Shown here in pieces: positions 1 through 10,411 of a DNA stretch of 64,000 bases. The notes below the pieces were generated by a model. It was not told the origin of the DNA and made no database searches. It saw nothing but the letters and a program-made list of their open reading frames with translations. This DNA is from Lepturacanthus savala (Eukaryota; Chordata; Actinopteri; Scombriformes; Trichiuridae): contig CM060477.1 of assembly GCA_030544235.1 (NCBI GenBank), positions 21,969,934 to 22,033,933 on the forward strand, in the 5' to 3' direction. The first letter of the stretch is position 1; each line of letters begins with the position of its first letter. Both the position numbers and the translations under genes were made by a program.

Positions 1-54
1 GAAACTGAAAATCATATCAAAACGGCACCAATTCCTACCCCCCCAGGTAAGAAT
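1..54 (+). repeat. Core-left segment of the unit (non-telomeric)
   Basis: This runs from GAAACTG through an A-rich stretch (AAAATCAT at 8-15, TCAAAA at 17-22), CGGCACC, a C7 tract (38-44) and CAGGTAAGA up to the first TTAGGG. It is highly conserved across the window. Recurrent variants are C6 in place of C7 (for example about 896, 5862, 13370, 37905, 39795), CTAACC (6206, 13713, about 18138, about 45067), CCTTCC (about 23292, 23632, 24508, 24862, 25908, 27648) and CCCTCCATG (see 1378). I recognise no similarity to a known gene or transposon. Confidence 0.9.
35..52 (+). other. C7 tract abutting CAG/GTAAGA, splice-site-like
   Basis: The C7 run at 38-44 follows a TTCCTA pyrimidine stretch and leads into CAG, and GTAAGA follows at once. 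The first part resembles a 3' splice acceptor and the second a 5' donor, placed back to back. Each unit carries it, so the array holds hundreds. No transcript is known from the sequence; this is resemblance only. The C run can also form i-motif-type structures opposite G-runs. The donor GT is changed to GC at 60379 and the motif is altered in the CCATG variant units. Confidence 0.45.
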
Positions 55-115
55 TTAGGGTTAGGGTTAGGGTTAGGCTAGGGTTAGGGTTAGGCTCAGC
101 GTTAGGGTATAGGGA
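55..115 (+). repeat. Degenerate telomeric block of the unit
   Basis: Read in hexamers, this block is three TTAGGG, TTAGGC, a 5-mer TAGGG, TTAGGG, TTAGGC, TCAGCG, TTAGGG and a 7-mer TATAGGG. It is pure at its left end and decays toward the right. Length variation between units is almost entirely the number of TTAGGG copies at the left end (2 to 6) and sometimes one extra after the junction. The pure runs are far too short to be a functional chromosome end, so this is internal telomeric DNA. TAGGGTTAG is the core recognised by TRF-type Myb telomere proteins in vertebrates, so such binding is possible but unproven here. Confidence 0.93.
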
Positions 116-167
116 ATGAAACTGCCAGGTATACCTCGCCCGATGATTTTGAAGGTGGTAGAGCTCC
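116..167 (+). repeat. Core-right segment of the unit (non-telomeric)
   Basis: It begins just before a second GAAACTG (118-124; the first is at 1-7), continues through the palindrome AGGTATACCT (127-136), ATGATTTT (143-150) and the SacI-type hexamer GAGCTC (161-166), and ends at the next unit. Position 117 is C or T and defines two classes. The hexamer is lost in a few units (near 25870, 27611 and 59963), while CTCA replaces CTCC at 61029 and 61208. The only reading frame starting here, ATG at 143, closes after ten codons in the next unit. Confidence 0.9.
127..136. repeat. Perfect 10-bp palindrome AGGTATACCT
   Basis: The sequence equals its own reverse complement and occurs once per unit. Almost all units keep it. 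I saw it broken only near 8179 (ends ACAT), 15517 and 42271 (AGGTTTACCT), 18071 and 44998 (ends ACCCC) and 62036 (AGGCATAC). The 15517/42271 and 18071/44998 pairs are duplicate copies, so the independent losses number about four. A dimeric DNA-binding protein could use such a site; none is known. Confidence 0.85.
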
Positions 168-182
168 GAAACTGAAAATCAT
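143..182 (+). repeat. Inverted repeat across the unit boundary (8-bp arms, 24-nt loop)
   Basis: ATGATTTT at 143-150 is complementary to AAAATCAT at 175-182 in the next unit, leaving a 24-nt loop that includes GAGCTC. A competing pairing joins TTTTGA at 147-152 with TCAAAA at 184-189. Both recur in nearly every unit. The arms are AT-rich and would be weak in DNA, but could fold in a single strand or in a transcript. Confidence 0.55.
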
Positions 183-507
183 ATCAAAACGGCACCAATT
201 CCTACCCCCCCAGGTAAGAATTTAGGGTTAGGGTTAGGGTTAGGCTAGGGTTAGGGTTAGGCTCAGCGTTAGGGTATAGGGAACGAAACTGCCAGGTATA
301 CCTCGCCCGTTGATTTTGAAGGTGGTAGAGCTCCGAAACTGAAAATCATATCAAAACGGCACCAATTCCTACCCCCCCAGGTAAGAATTTAGGGTTAGGG
401 TTAGGGTTAGGGTTAAGCTAGGGTTAGGGTTAGGCTCAGCGTTAGGGTATAGGGAACGAAACTGCCAGGTATACCTCGCCCGATGATTTTGAAGGTGGTA
501 GAGCTCC

Positions 508-680
508 GAAACTGAAAATCATATCAAAACGGCACCAATTCCTACCCCCCCAGGTAAGAATTTAGGGTTAGGGTTAGGGTTAGCGTTAAGCTAGGGTTAG
601 GGTTAGGCTCAGCGTTAGGGTATAGGGAACGAAACTGCCAGGTATACCTCGCCCGATGATTTTGAAGGTGGTAGAGCTCC
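508..680 (+). repeat. Unit subtype 3c (173 bp, with TTAGCG TTAAGC)
   Basis: Three pure TTAGGG copies are followed by TTAGCG and TTAAGC before the TAGGG junction. The unit carries C at position 117. It recurs often, for example at 1205, 2225, 22221, 29665 and about 56736, usually with A-junction units as neighbours. It has the same length as a 4A unit and most simply derives from one by a substitution in the fourth hexamer. Confidence 0.85.
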
Positions 681-859
681 GAAACTGAAAATCATATCAA
701 AACGGCACCAATTCCTACCCCCCCAGGTAAGAATTTAGGGTTAGGGTTAGGGTTAGGGTTAGGGTTAAGCTAGGGTTAGGGTTAGGCTCAGCGTTAGGGT
801 ATAGGGAACGAAACTGCCAGGTATACCTCGCCCGATGATTTTGAAGGTGGTAGAGCTCC
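681..859 (+). repeat. Unit subtype 5A (179 bp)
   Basis: Five pure TTAGGG copies are followed by TTAAGC and TAGGG, with C at position 117. It is two hexamers longer than the reference unit. Five TTAGGG in a row give more than the four G-runs needed for an intramolecular G-quadruplex of the human telomere type. Subtypes 4A and 5A become dominant between about 20.6 and 28 kb. Confidence 0.85.
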
Positions 860-1377
860 GAAACTGAAAATCATATCAAAACGGCACCAATTCCTACCCC
901 CCAGGTAAGAATTTAGGGTTAGGGTTAGGGTTAGGGTTAGGGTTAAGCTAGGGTTAGGGTTAGGCTCAGCGTTAGGGTATAGGGAACGAAACTGCCAGGT
1001 ATACCTCGCCCGATGATTTTGAAGGTGGTAGAGCTCCGAAACTGAAAATCATATCAAAACGGCACCAATTCCTACCCCCCCAGGTAAGAATTTAGGGTTA
1101 GGGTTAGGGTTAGGCTACGGTTAGGGTTAGGCTCAGCGTTAGGGTATAGGGAACGAAACTGCCAGGTATACCTCGCCCGATGATTTTGAAGGTGGTAGAG
1201 CTCCGAAACTGAAAATCATATCAAAACGGCACCAATTCCTACCCCCCCAGGTAAGAATTTAGGGTTAGGGTTAGGGTTAGCGTTAAGCTAGGGTTAGGGT
1301 TAGGCTCAGCGTTAGGGTATAGGGAACGAAACTGCCAGGTATACCTCGCCCGATGATTTTGAAGGTGGTAGAGCTCC

Positions 1378-1544
1378 GAAACTGAAAATCATATCAAAAC
1401 GGCACCAATTCCTACCCCTCCATGTAAGAATTTAGGGTTAGGGTTAGGGTTAAGCTAGGGTTAGGGTTAGGCTCAGCGTTAGGGTATAGGGAACGAAACT
1501 GCCAGGTATACCTCGCCCGATGATTTTGAAGGTGGTAGAGCTCC
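1378..1544 (+). repeat. Unit subtype with CCCTCCATG, 3A
   Basis: The C7-CAG/GTAAGA motif is changed to CCCCTCCATGTAAG, which breaks both the C run and the splice-like motif. Three TTAGGG copies lead to TTAAGC. The same two changes mark units whose CATG falls at 1421, 2441, 29374, 29881, 30901, 31408, 32773, 33280 and 34980. In every case the unit before is a 3c unit. The pair therefore spreads as a linked block. Confidence 0.85.
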
Positions 1545-1890
1545 GAAACTGAAAATCATATCAAAACGGCACCAATTCCTACCCCCCCAGGTAAGAATTT
1601 AGGGTTAGGGTTAGGGTTAGGCTAGGGTTAGGGTTAGGCTCAGCGTTAGGGTATAGGGAATGAAACTGCCAGGTATACCTCGCCCGATGATTTTGAAGGT
1701 GGTAGAGCTCCGAAACTGAAAATCATATCAAAACGGCACCAATTCCTACCCCCCCAGGTAAGAATTTAGGGTTAGGGTTAGGGTTAGGGTTAGGGTTAAG
1801 CTAGGGTTAGGGTTAGGCTCAGCGTTAGGGTATAGGGAACGAAACTGCCAGGTATACCTCGCCCGATGATTTTGAAGGTGGTAGAGCTCC

Positions 1891-2051
1891 GAAACTGAAA
1901 ATCATATCAAAACGGCACCAATTCCTACCCCCCCAGGTAAGAATTTAGGGTTAGGGTTAGGCTAGGGTTAGGGTTAGGCTCAGCGTTAGGGTATAGGGAA
2001 TGAAACTGCCAGGTATACCTCGCCCGATGATTTTGAAGGTGGTAGAGCTCC
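1891..2051 (+). repeat. Short unit subtype 2G (161 bp)
   Basis: Only two pure TTAGGG copies precede TTAGGC-TA. Other short units of 161 bp lie near 18000, 33980, 36200 and 47500 (2G), and near 40860 (2A). They mark the lower end of the 6-bp length ladder and often account for 6-bp differences between otherwise matched long segments, for example 20491 (3G) against 47436 (2G). Confidence 0.85.
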
Positions 2052-2737
2052 GAAACTGAAAATCATATCAAAACGGCACCAATTCCTACCCCCCCAGGTA
2101 AGAATTTAGGGTTAGGGTTAGGGTTAGGGTTAAGCTAGGGTTAGGGTTAGGCTCAGCGTTAGGGTATAGGGAACGAAACTGCCAGGTATACCTCGCCCGA
2201 TGATTTTGAAGGTGGTAGAGCTCCGAAACTGAAAATCATATCAAAACGGCACCAATTCCTACCCCCCCAGGTTAGAATTTAGGGTTAGGGTTAGGGTTAG
2301 CGTTAAGCTAGGGTTAGGGTTAGGCTCAGCGTTAGGGTATAGGGAACGAAACTGCCAGGTATACCTCGCCCGATGATTTTGAAGGTGGTAGAGCTCCGAA
2401 ACTGAAAATCATATCAAAACGGCACCAATTCCTACCCCTCCATGTAAGAATTTAGGGTTAGGGTTAGGGTTAAGCTAGGGTTAGGGTTAGGCTCAGCGTT
2501 AGGGTATAGGGAACGAAACTGCCAGGTATACCTCGCCCGATGATTTTGAAGGTGGTAGAGCTCCGAAACTGAAAATCATATCAAAACGGCACCAATTCCT
2601 ACCCCCCCAGGTAAGAATTTAGGGTTAGGGTTAGGGTTAGCATTAAGCTAGGGTTAGGGTTAGGCTCAGCGTTAGGGTATAGGGAACGAAACTGCCAGGT
2701 ATACCTCGCCCGATGATTTTGAAGGTGGTAGAGCTCC

Positions 2738-5700
2738 GAAACTGAAAATCATATCAAAACGGCACCAATTCCTACCCCCCCAGGTAAGAATTTAGGGTTA
2801 GGGTTAGGGTTAGGCTAGGGTTAGGGTTAGGCTCAGCATTAGGGTATAGGGAACGAAACTGCCAGGTATACCTCGCCCGATGATTTTGAAGGTGGTAGAG
2901 CTCCGAAACTGAAAATCATATCAAAACGGCACCAATTCCTACCCCCCCAGGTAAGAATTTAGGGTTAGGGTTAGGGTTAGGCTAGGGTTAGGGTTAGGCT
3001 CAGCGTTAGGGTATAGGGAATGAAACTGCCAGGTATACCTCGCCCGATGATTTTGAAGGTGGTAGAGCTCCGAAACTGAAAATCATATCAAAACGGCACC
3101 AATTCCTACCCCCCCAGGTAAGAATTTAGGGTTAGGGTTAGGGTTAGGCTAGGGTTAGGGTTAGGCTCAGCGTTAGGGTATAGGGAATGAAACTGCCAGG
3201 TATACCTCGCCCGATGATTTTGAAGGTGGTAGAGCTCCGAAACTGAAAATCATATCAAAACGGCACCAATTCCTACCCCCCCAGGTAAGAATTTAGGGTT
3301 AGGGTTAGGGTTAGGGTTAAGCTAGGGTTAGGGTTAGGCTCAGCGTTAGGGTATAGGGAACGAAACTGCCAGGTATACCTCGCCCGATGATTTTGAAGGT
3401 GGTAGAGCTCCGAAACTGAAAATCATATCAAAACGGCACCAATTCCTACCCCCCCAGGTAAGAATTTAGGGTTAGGGTTAGGGTTAGGGTTAGGGTTAAG
3501 CTAGGGTTAGGGTTAGGCTCAGCGTTAGGGTATAGGGAACGAAACTGCCAGGTATACCTCGCCCGATGATTTTGAAGGTGGTAGAGCTCCGAAACTGAAA
3601 ATCATATCAAAACGGCACCAATTCCTACCCCCCCAGGTAAGAATTTAGGGTTAGGGTTAGGGTTAGGGTTAGGTTAGGGTCAGGCTCAGCGTTAGAGTAT
3701 AGGGAATGAAACTGCCAGGTATACCTCGCCCGATGATTTTGAAGGTGGTAGAGCTCCGAAACTGAAAATCATATCAAAACGGCACCAATTCCTACCCCCC
3801 CAGGTAAGAATTTAGGGTTAGGGTTAGGGTTAGGCTAGGGTTAGGGTTAGGCTCAGCGTTAGGGTATAGGGAACGAAACTGCCAGGTATACCTCGCCCGA
3901 TGATTTTGAAGGTGGTAGAGCTCCGAAACTGAAAATCATATCAAAACGGCACCAATTCCTACCCCCCCAGGTAAGAATTTAGGGTTAGGGTTAGGGTTAG
4001 GGTTAAGCTAGGGTTAGGGTTAGGCTCAGCGTTAGGGTATAGGGAACGAAACTGCCAGGTATACCTCGCCCGATGATTTTGAAGGTGGTAGAGCTCCGAA
4101 ACTGAAAATCATATCAAAACGGCACCAATTCCTACCCCCCCAGGTAAGAATTTAGGGTTAGGGTTAGGGTTAGGGTTAGGCTAGGGTTAGGGTTAGGCTC
4201 AGCGTTAGGGTATAGGGAACGAAACTGCCAGGTATACCTCGCCCGATGATTTTGAAGGTGGTAGAGCTCCGAAACTGAAAATCATATCAAAACGGCACCA
4301 ATTCCTACCCCCCCAGGTAAGAATTTAGGGTTAGGGTTAGGGTTAGGGTTAGGGTTAAGCTAGGGTTAGGGTTAGGCTCAGCGTTAGGGTATAGGGAACG
4401 AAACTGCCAGGTATACCTCGCCCGATGATTTTGAAGGTGGTAGAGCTCCGAAACTGAAAATCATATCAAAACGGCACCAATTCCTACCCCCCCAGGTAAG
4501 AATTTAGGGTTAGGGTTAGGGTTAGGGTTAAGCTAGGGTTAGGGTTAGGCTCAGCGTTAGGGTATAGGGAACGAAACTGCCAGGTATACCTCGCCCGATG
4601 ATTTTGAAGGTGGTAGAGCTCCGAAACTGAAAATCATATCAAAACGGCACCAATTCCTACCCCCCCAGGTAAGAATTTAGGGTTAGGGTTAGGGTTAGGC
4701 TAGGGTTAGGGTTAGGCTCAGCGTTAGGGTATAGGGAACGAAACTGCCAGGTATACCTCGCCCGATGATTTTGAAGGTGGTAGAGCTCCGAAACTGAAAA
4801 TCATATCAAAACGGCACCAATTCCTACCCCCCCAGGTAAGAATTTAGGGTTAGGGTTAGGGTTAGGGTTAAGCTAGGGTTAGGGTTAGGCTCAGCGTTAG
4901 GGTATAGGGAACGAAACTGCCAGGTATACCTCGCCCGATGATTTTGAAGGTGGTAGAGCTCCGAAACTGAAAATCATATCAAAACGGCACCAATTCCTAC
5001 CCCCCCAGGTAAGAATTTAGGGTTAGGGTTAGGGTTAGGCTAGGGTTAGGGTTAGGCTCAGCGTTAGGGTATAGGGAATGAAACTGCCAGGTATACCTCG
5101 CCCGATGATTTTGAAGGTGGTAGAGCTCCGAAACTGAAAATCATATCAAAACGGCACCAATTCCTACCCCCCCAGGTAAGAATTTAGGGTTAGGGTTAGG
5201 GTTAGGCTAGGGTTAGGGTTAGGCTCAGCGTTAGGGTATAGGGAACGAAACTGCCAGGTATACCTCGCCCGTTGATTTTGAAGGTGGTAGAGCTCCGAAA
5301 CTGAAAATCATATCAAAACGGCACCAATTCCTACCCCCCCAGGTAAGAATTTAGGGTTAGGGTTAGGGTTAGGGTTAAGCTAGGGTTAGGGTTAGGCTCA
5401 GCGTTAGGGTATAGGGAACGAAACTGCCAGGTATACCTCGCCCGATGATTTTGAAGGTGGTAGAGCTCCGAAACTGAAAATCATATCAAAACGGCACCAA
5501 TTCCTACCCCCCCAGGTAAGAATTTAGGGTTAGGGTTAGGGTTAGCGTTAAGCTAGGGTTAGGGTTAGGCTCAGCGTTAGGGTATAGGGAACGAAACTGC
5601 CAGGTATACCTCGCCCGATGATTTTGAAGGTGGTAGAGCTCCGAAACTGAAAATCATATCAAAACGGCACCAATTCCTACCCCCCCAGGTAAGAATTTAG

Positions 5701-6518
5701 GGTTAGGGTTAGGGTTAGGGTTAGGGTTAAGCTAGGGTTAGGGTTAGGCTCAGCGTTAGGGTATAGGGAACGAAACTGCCAGGTATACCTCGCCCGATGA
5801 TTTTGAAGGTGGTAGAGCTCCGAAACTGAAAATCATATCAAAACGGCACCAATTCCTACCCCCCAGGTAAGAATTTAGGGTTAGGGTTAGGGTTAGGGTT
5901 AGGGTTAAGCTAGGGTTAGGGTTAGGCTCAGCGTTAGGGTATAGGGAACGAAACTGCCAGGTATACCTCGCCCGATGATTTTGAAGGTGGTAGAGCTCCG
6001 AAACTGAAAATCATATCAAAACGGCACCAATTCCTACCCCCCCAGGTAAGAATTTAGGGTTAGGGTTAGGGTTAGGGTTAAGCTAGGGTTAGGGTTAGGC
6101 TCAGCGTTAGGGTATAGGGAACGAAACTGCCAGGTATACCTCGCCCGATGATTTTGAAGGTGGTAGAGCTCCGAAACTGAAAATCATATCAAAACGGCAC
6201 CAATTCCTAACCCCCCAGGTAAGAATTTAGGGTTAGGGTTAGGGTTAGCGTTAAGCTAGGGTTAGGGTTAGGCTCAGCGTTAGGGTATAGGGAACGAAAC
6301 TGCCAGGTATACCTCGCCCGATGATTTTGAAGGTGGTAGAGCTCCGAAACTGAAAATCATATCAAAACGGCACCAATTCCTACCCCCCCAGGTAAGAATT
6401 TAGGGTTAGGGTTAGGGTTAGGGTTAGGCTAGGGTTAGGGTTAGGCTCAGCGTTAGGGTATAGGGAATGAAACTGCCAGGTATACCTCGCCCGATGATTT
6501 TGAAGGTGGTAGAGCTCC
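2738..6518 (+). repeat. Higher-order repeat of 7.5-8 kb, copy A
   Basis: An ordered series of unit variants starts with a CAGCATT unit (marker 2836), includes an aberrant AGGTTAGGGTCAGG/GTTAGAG unit (3671), the GTTG/C6 block and a CTAACC unit (6206), and ends with a 4G-T unit. It aligns to 10412-14025 with an offset of 7674 bp at its left and 7507 bp at its right, a difference of one 167-bp unit. Confidence 0.8.
5130..5999 (+). repeat. 870-bp five-unit block, copy 2 of 5
   Basis: The unit string matches 168-1037, offset 4962 bp (GTTG 5271, C6-CAGG 5864). It lies inside the first copy of the 7.5-8 kb higher-order repeat. Confidence 0.85.
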
Positions 6519-8211
6519 GAAACTGAAAATCATATCAAAACGGCACCAATTCCTACCCCCCCAGGTAAGAATTTAGGGTTAGGGTTAGGGTTAGGCTAGG
6601 GTTAGGGTTAGGGTTAGGCTCAGCGTTAGGGTATAGGGAACGAAACTGCCAGGTATACCTCGCCCGATGATTTTGAAGGTGGTAGAGCTCCGAAACTGAA
6701 AATCATATCAAAACGGCACCAATTCCTACCCCCCCAGGTAAGAATTTAGGGTTAGGGTTAGGGTTAGGCTAGGGTTAGGGTTAGGCTCAGCGTTAGGGTA
6801 TAGGGAATGAAACTGCCAGGTATACCTCGCCCGATGATTTTGAAGGTGGTAGAGCTCCGAAACTGAAAATCATATCAAAACGGCACCAATTCCTACCCCC
6901 CCAGGTAAGAATTTAGAGTTAGGGTTAGGGTTAGGGTTAGGCTAGGGTTAGGGTTAGGCTCAGCGTTAGGGTATAGGGAATGAAACTGCCAGGTATACCT
7001 CGCCCGATGATTTTGAAGGTGGTAGAGCTCCGAAACTGAAAATCATATCAAAACGGCACCAATTCCTACCCCCCCAGGTAAGAATTTAGGGTTAGGGTTA
7101 GGGTTAGGCTAGGGTTAGGGTTAGGCTCAGCGTTAGGGTATAGGGAACGAAACTGCCAGGTATACCTCGCCCGATGATTTTGAAGGTGGTAGAGCTCCGA
7201 AACTGAAAATCATATCAAAACGGCACCAATTCCTACCCCCCCAGGTAAGAATTTAGGGTTAGGGTTGGGTTAGGCTAGGGTTAGGGTTAGGCTCAGCGTT
7301 AGGGTATAGGGAACGAAACTGCCAGGTATACCTCGCCCGATGATTTTGAAGGTGGTAGAGCTCCGAAACTGAAAATCATATCAAAACGGCACCAATTCCT
7401 ACCCCCCCAGGTAAGAATTTAGGGTTAGGGTTAGGGTTAGGGTTAGGCTAGGGTCAGGCTCAGCGTTAGGGTATAGGGAATGAAACTGCCAGGTATACCT
7501 CGCCCGATGATTTTGAAGGTGGTAGAGCTCCGAAACTGAAAATCATATCAAAACGGCACCAATTCCTACCCCCCCAGGTAAGAATTTAGGGTTAGGGTTA
7601 GGGTTAGGCTAGGGTTAGGGTTAGGCTCAGCGTTAGGGAATAGGGAACGAAACTGCCAGGTATACCTCGCCCGATGATTTTGAAGGTGGTAGAGCTCCGA
7701 AACTGAAAATCATATCAAAACGGCACCAATTCCTACCCCCCCAGGTAAGAATTTAGGGTTAGGGTTAGGGTTAGGCTAGGGTTAGGGTTAGGCTCAGCGT
7801 TAGGGTATAGGGAATGAAACTGCCAGGTATACCTCGCCCGATGATTTTGAAGGTGGTAGAGCTCCGAAACTGAAAATCATATCAAAACGGCACCAATTCC
7901 TACCCCCCCAGGTAAGAATTTAGGGTTAGGGTTAGGGTTAGGGTTAAGCTAGGGTTAGGGTTAGGCTCAGCGTTAGGGTATAGGGAACGAAACTGCCAGG
8001 TATACCTCGCCCGATGATTTTGAAGGTGGTAGAGCTCCGAAACTGAAAATCATATCAAAACGGCACCAATTCCTACCCCCCCAGGTAAGAATTTAGGGTT
8101 AGGGTTAGGGTTAGGGTTAAGCTAGGGTTAGGGTTAGGCTCAGCGTTAGGGTATAGGGAACGAAACTGCCAGGTATACATCGCCCGATGATTTTGAAGGT
8201 GGTAGAGCTCC
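6346..8211 (+). repeat. 1866-bp tandem duplication, copy 1 (11 units)
   Basis: Eleven units from 4G-T to 4A match 8212-10077 at a constant offset of 1866 bp. Shared rare markers: a +3 junction (6595), TTAGAG (6917), GGGTTGGG (7261) and GGGAATAGGG (7639). The unit before (CTAACC) and the one after copy 2 do not match, so the borders are sharp. The last unit has a private change, ATACAT at 8179, in the palindrome. Confidence 0.9.
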
Positions 8212-10077
8212 GAAACTGAAAATCATATCAAAACGGCACCAATTCCTACCCCCCCAGGTAAGAATTTAGGGTTAGGGTTAGGGTTAGGGTTAGGCTAGGG
8301 TTAGGGTTAGGCTCAGCGTTAGGGTATAGGGAATGAAACTGCCAGGTATACCTCGCCCGATGATTTTGAAGGTGGTAGAGCTCCGAAACTGAAAATCATA
8401 TCAAAACGGCACCAATTCCTACCCCCCCAGGTAAGAATTTAGGGTTAGGGTTAGGGTTAGGCTAGGGTTAGGGTTAGGGTTAGGCTCAGCGTTAGGGTAT
8501 AGGGAACGAAACTGCCAGGTATACCTCGCCCGATGATTTTGAAGGTGGTAGAGCTCCGAAACTGAAAATCATATCAAAACGGCACCAATTCCTACCCCCC
8601 CAGGTAAGAATTTAGGGTTAGGGTTAGGGTTAGGCTAGGGTTAGGGTTAGGCTCAGCGTTAGGGTATAGGGAATGAAACTGCCAGGTATACCTCGCCCGA
8701 TGATTTTGAAGGTGGTAGAGCTCCGAAACTGAAAATCATATCAAAACGGCACCAATTCCTACCCCCCCAGGTAAGAATTTAGAGTTAGGGTTAGGGTTAG
8801 GGTTAGGCTAGGGTTAGGGTTAGGCTCAGCGTTAGGGTATAGGGAATGAAACTGCCAGGTATACCTCGCCCGATGATTTTGAAGGTGGTAGAGCTCCGAA
8901 ACTGAAAATCATATCAAAACGGCACCAATTCCTACCCCCCCAGGTAAGAATTTAGGGTTAGGGTTAGGGTTAGGCTAGGGTTAGGGTTAGGCTCAGCGTT
9001 AGGGTATAGGGAACGAAACTGCCAGGTATACCTCGCCCGATGATTTTGAAGGTGGTAGAGCTCCGAAACTGAAAATCATATCAAAACGGCACCAATTCCT
9101 ACCCCCCCAGGTAAGAATTTAGGGTTAGGGTTGGGTTAGGCTAGGGTTAGGGTTAGGCTCAGCGTTAGGGTATAGGGAACGAAACTGCCAGGTATACCTC
9201 GCCCGATGATTTTGAAGGTGGTAGAGCTCCGAAACTGAAAATCATATCAAAACGGCACCAATTCCTACCCCCCCAGGTAAGAATTTAGGGTTAGGGTTAG
9301 GGTTAGGGTTAGGCTAGGGTCAGGCTCAGCGTTAGGGTATAGGGAATGAAACTGCCAGGTATACCTCGCCCGATGATTTTGAAGGTGGTAGAGCTCCGAA
9401 ACTGAAAATCATATCAAAACGGCACCAATTCCTACCCCCCCAGGTAAGAATTTAGGGTTAGGGTTAGGGTTAGGCTAGGGTTAGGGTTAGGCTCAGCGTT
9501 AGGGAATAGGGAACGAAACTGCCAGGTATACCTCGCCCGATGATTTTGAAGGTGGTAGAGCTCCGAAACTGAAAATCATATCAAAACGGCACCAATTCCT
9601 ACCCCCCCAGGTAAGAATTTAGGGTTAGGGTTAGGGTTAGGCTAGGGTTAGGGTTAGGCTCAGCGTTAGGGTATAGGGAATGAAACTGCCAGGTATACCT
9701 CGCCCGATGATTTTGAAGGTGGTAGAGCTCCGAAACTGAAAATCATATCAAAACGGCACCAATTCCTACCCCCCCAGGTAAGAATTTAGGGTTAGGGTTA
9801 GGGTTAGGGTTAAGCTAGGGTTAGGGTTAGGCTCAGCGTTAGGGTATAGGGAACGAAACTGCCAGGTATACCTCGCCCGATGATTTTGAAGGTGGTAGAG
9901 CTCCGAAACTGAAAATCATATCAAAACGGCACCAATTCCTACCCCCCCAGGTAAGAATTTAGGGTTAGGGTTAGGGTTAGGGTTAAGCTAGGGTTAGGGT
10001 TAGGCTCAGCGTTAGGGTATAGGGAACGAAACTGCCAGGTATACCTCGCCCGATGATTTTGAAGGTGGTAGAGCTCC
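8212..10077 (+). repeat. 1866-bp tandem duplication, copy 2 (11 units)
   Basis: Copy of 6346-8211, with markers at 8461, 8783, 9127 and 9505, each exactly 1866 bp on. It lacks the ATACAT change of copy 1. Some of the markers (TTAGAG, GGGTTGGG) also recur at 14937/15281 and 41691/42035, linking this segment to the longer duplications. Confidence 0.9.
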
Positions 10078-10411
10078 GAAACTGAAAATCATATCAAAAC
10101 GGCACCAATTCCTACCCCCCCAGGTAAGAATTTAGGGTTAGGGTTAGGGTTAGGCTAGGGTTAGGGTTAGGCTCAGCGTTAGGGTATAGGGAATGAAACT
10201 GCCAGGTATACCTCGCCCGATGATTTTGAAGGTGGTAGAGCTCCGAAACTGAAAATCATATCAAAACGGCACCAATTCCTACCCCCCCAGGTAAGAATTT
10301 AGGGTTAGGGTTATGGTTAGGCTAGGGTTAGGGTTAGGCTCAGCGTTAGGGTATAGGGAATGAAACTGCCAGGTATACCTCGCCCGATGATTTTGAAGGT
10401 GGTAGAGCTCC

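Larger units (their letters stand above)
1..167 (+). repeat. Reference satellite unit, 167 bp, type 3G-T
   Basis: I took the GAAACTG before the AT-rich core as the unit start; the phase is arbitrary. Order: core-left 1-54, telomere-like block 55-115, core-right 116-167, then the next GAAACTG at 168. This subtype has three pure TTAGGG copies, then TTAGGC and TA, and carries T at position 117 (reads ..GGGAATGAAACTG..). It is among the commonest unit types and recurs throughout, for example at 1545, 2905 and 3072. Its 167 bp length equals the DNA in a chromatosome (nucleosome core plus linker histone), which may be coincidence. Confidence 0.95.
168..1037 (+). repeat. 870-bp five-unit block, copy 1 of 5
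   Basis: Ordered units: 3G-C with CCCGTTGATT, 4A, 3c, 5A, then 5A with a C6 tract. The GTTG marker (309) and the C6-CAGG marker (902) are 593 bp apart here and in all four other copies, so the block has been copied without internal length change. The next unit to the right (1038, with CTACGG) differs from the 4A unit that follows the other copies. Confidence 0.85.

Noticed and set aside
1..7. The two GAAACTG copies in the unit as evidence that the core is an internal duplication
   Set aside because: They are 50 bp apart (118-124 and the next unit's 1-7), but similarity does not extend beyond the seven or eight bases. It could be chance or a small target duplication; not enough to claim.
55..115. 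A true chromosome terminus
   Set aside because: Pure TTAGGG runs are only 2 to 6 copies long and are always interrupted by core sequence. The longest is six copies at 60201-60236.
55..115. Nematode origin, because TTAGGC occurs in every unit
   Set aside because: TTAGGC is the nematode telomere repeat, but here it appears as one or two isolated variants at fixed places among a TTAGGG majority, so it is better read as a degenerate TTAGGG.
1..167. CENP-B box in the core
   Set aside because: TTCG occurs on the minus strand at two places (CGAAACTG), but neither context carries the A and CGGG positions of the box. A centromeric assignment has no support.
1378..1544. Start codon created by CCATGTAAG in the CCATG units
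   Set aside because: The ATG is followed immediately by the stop TAA, so it encodes nothing.
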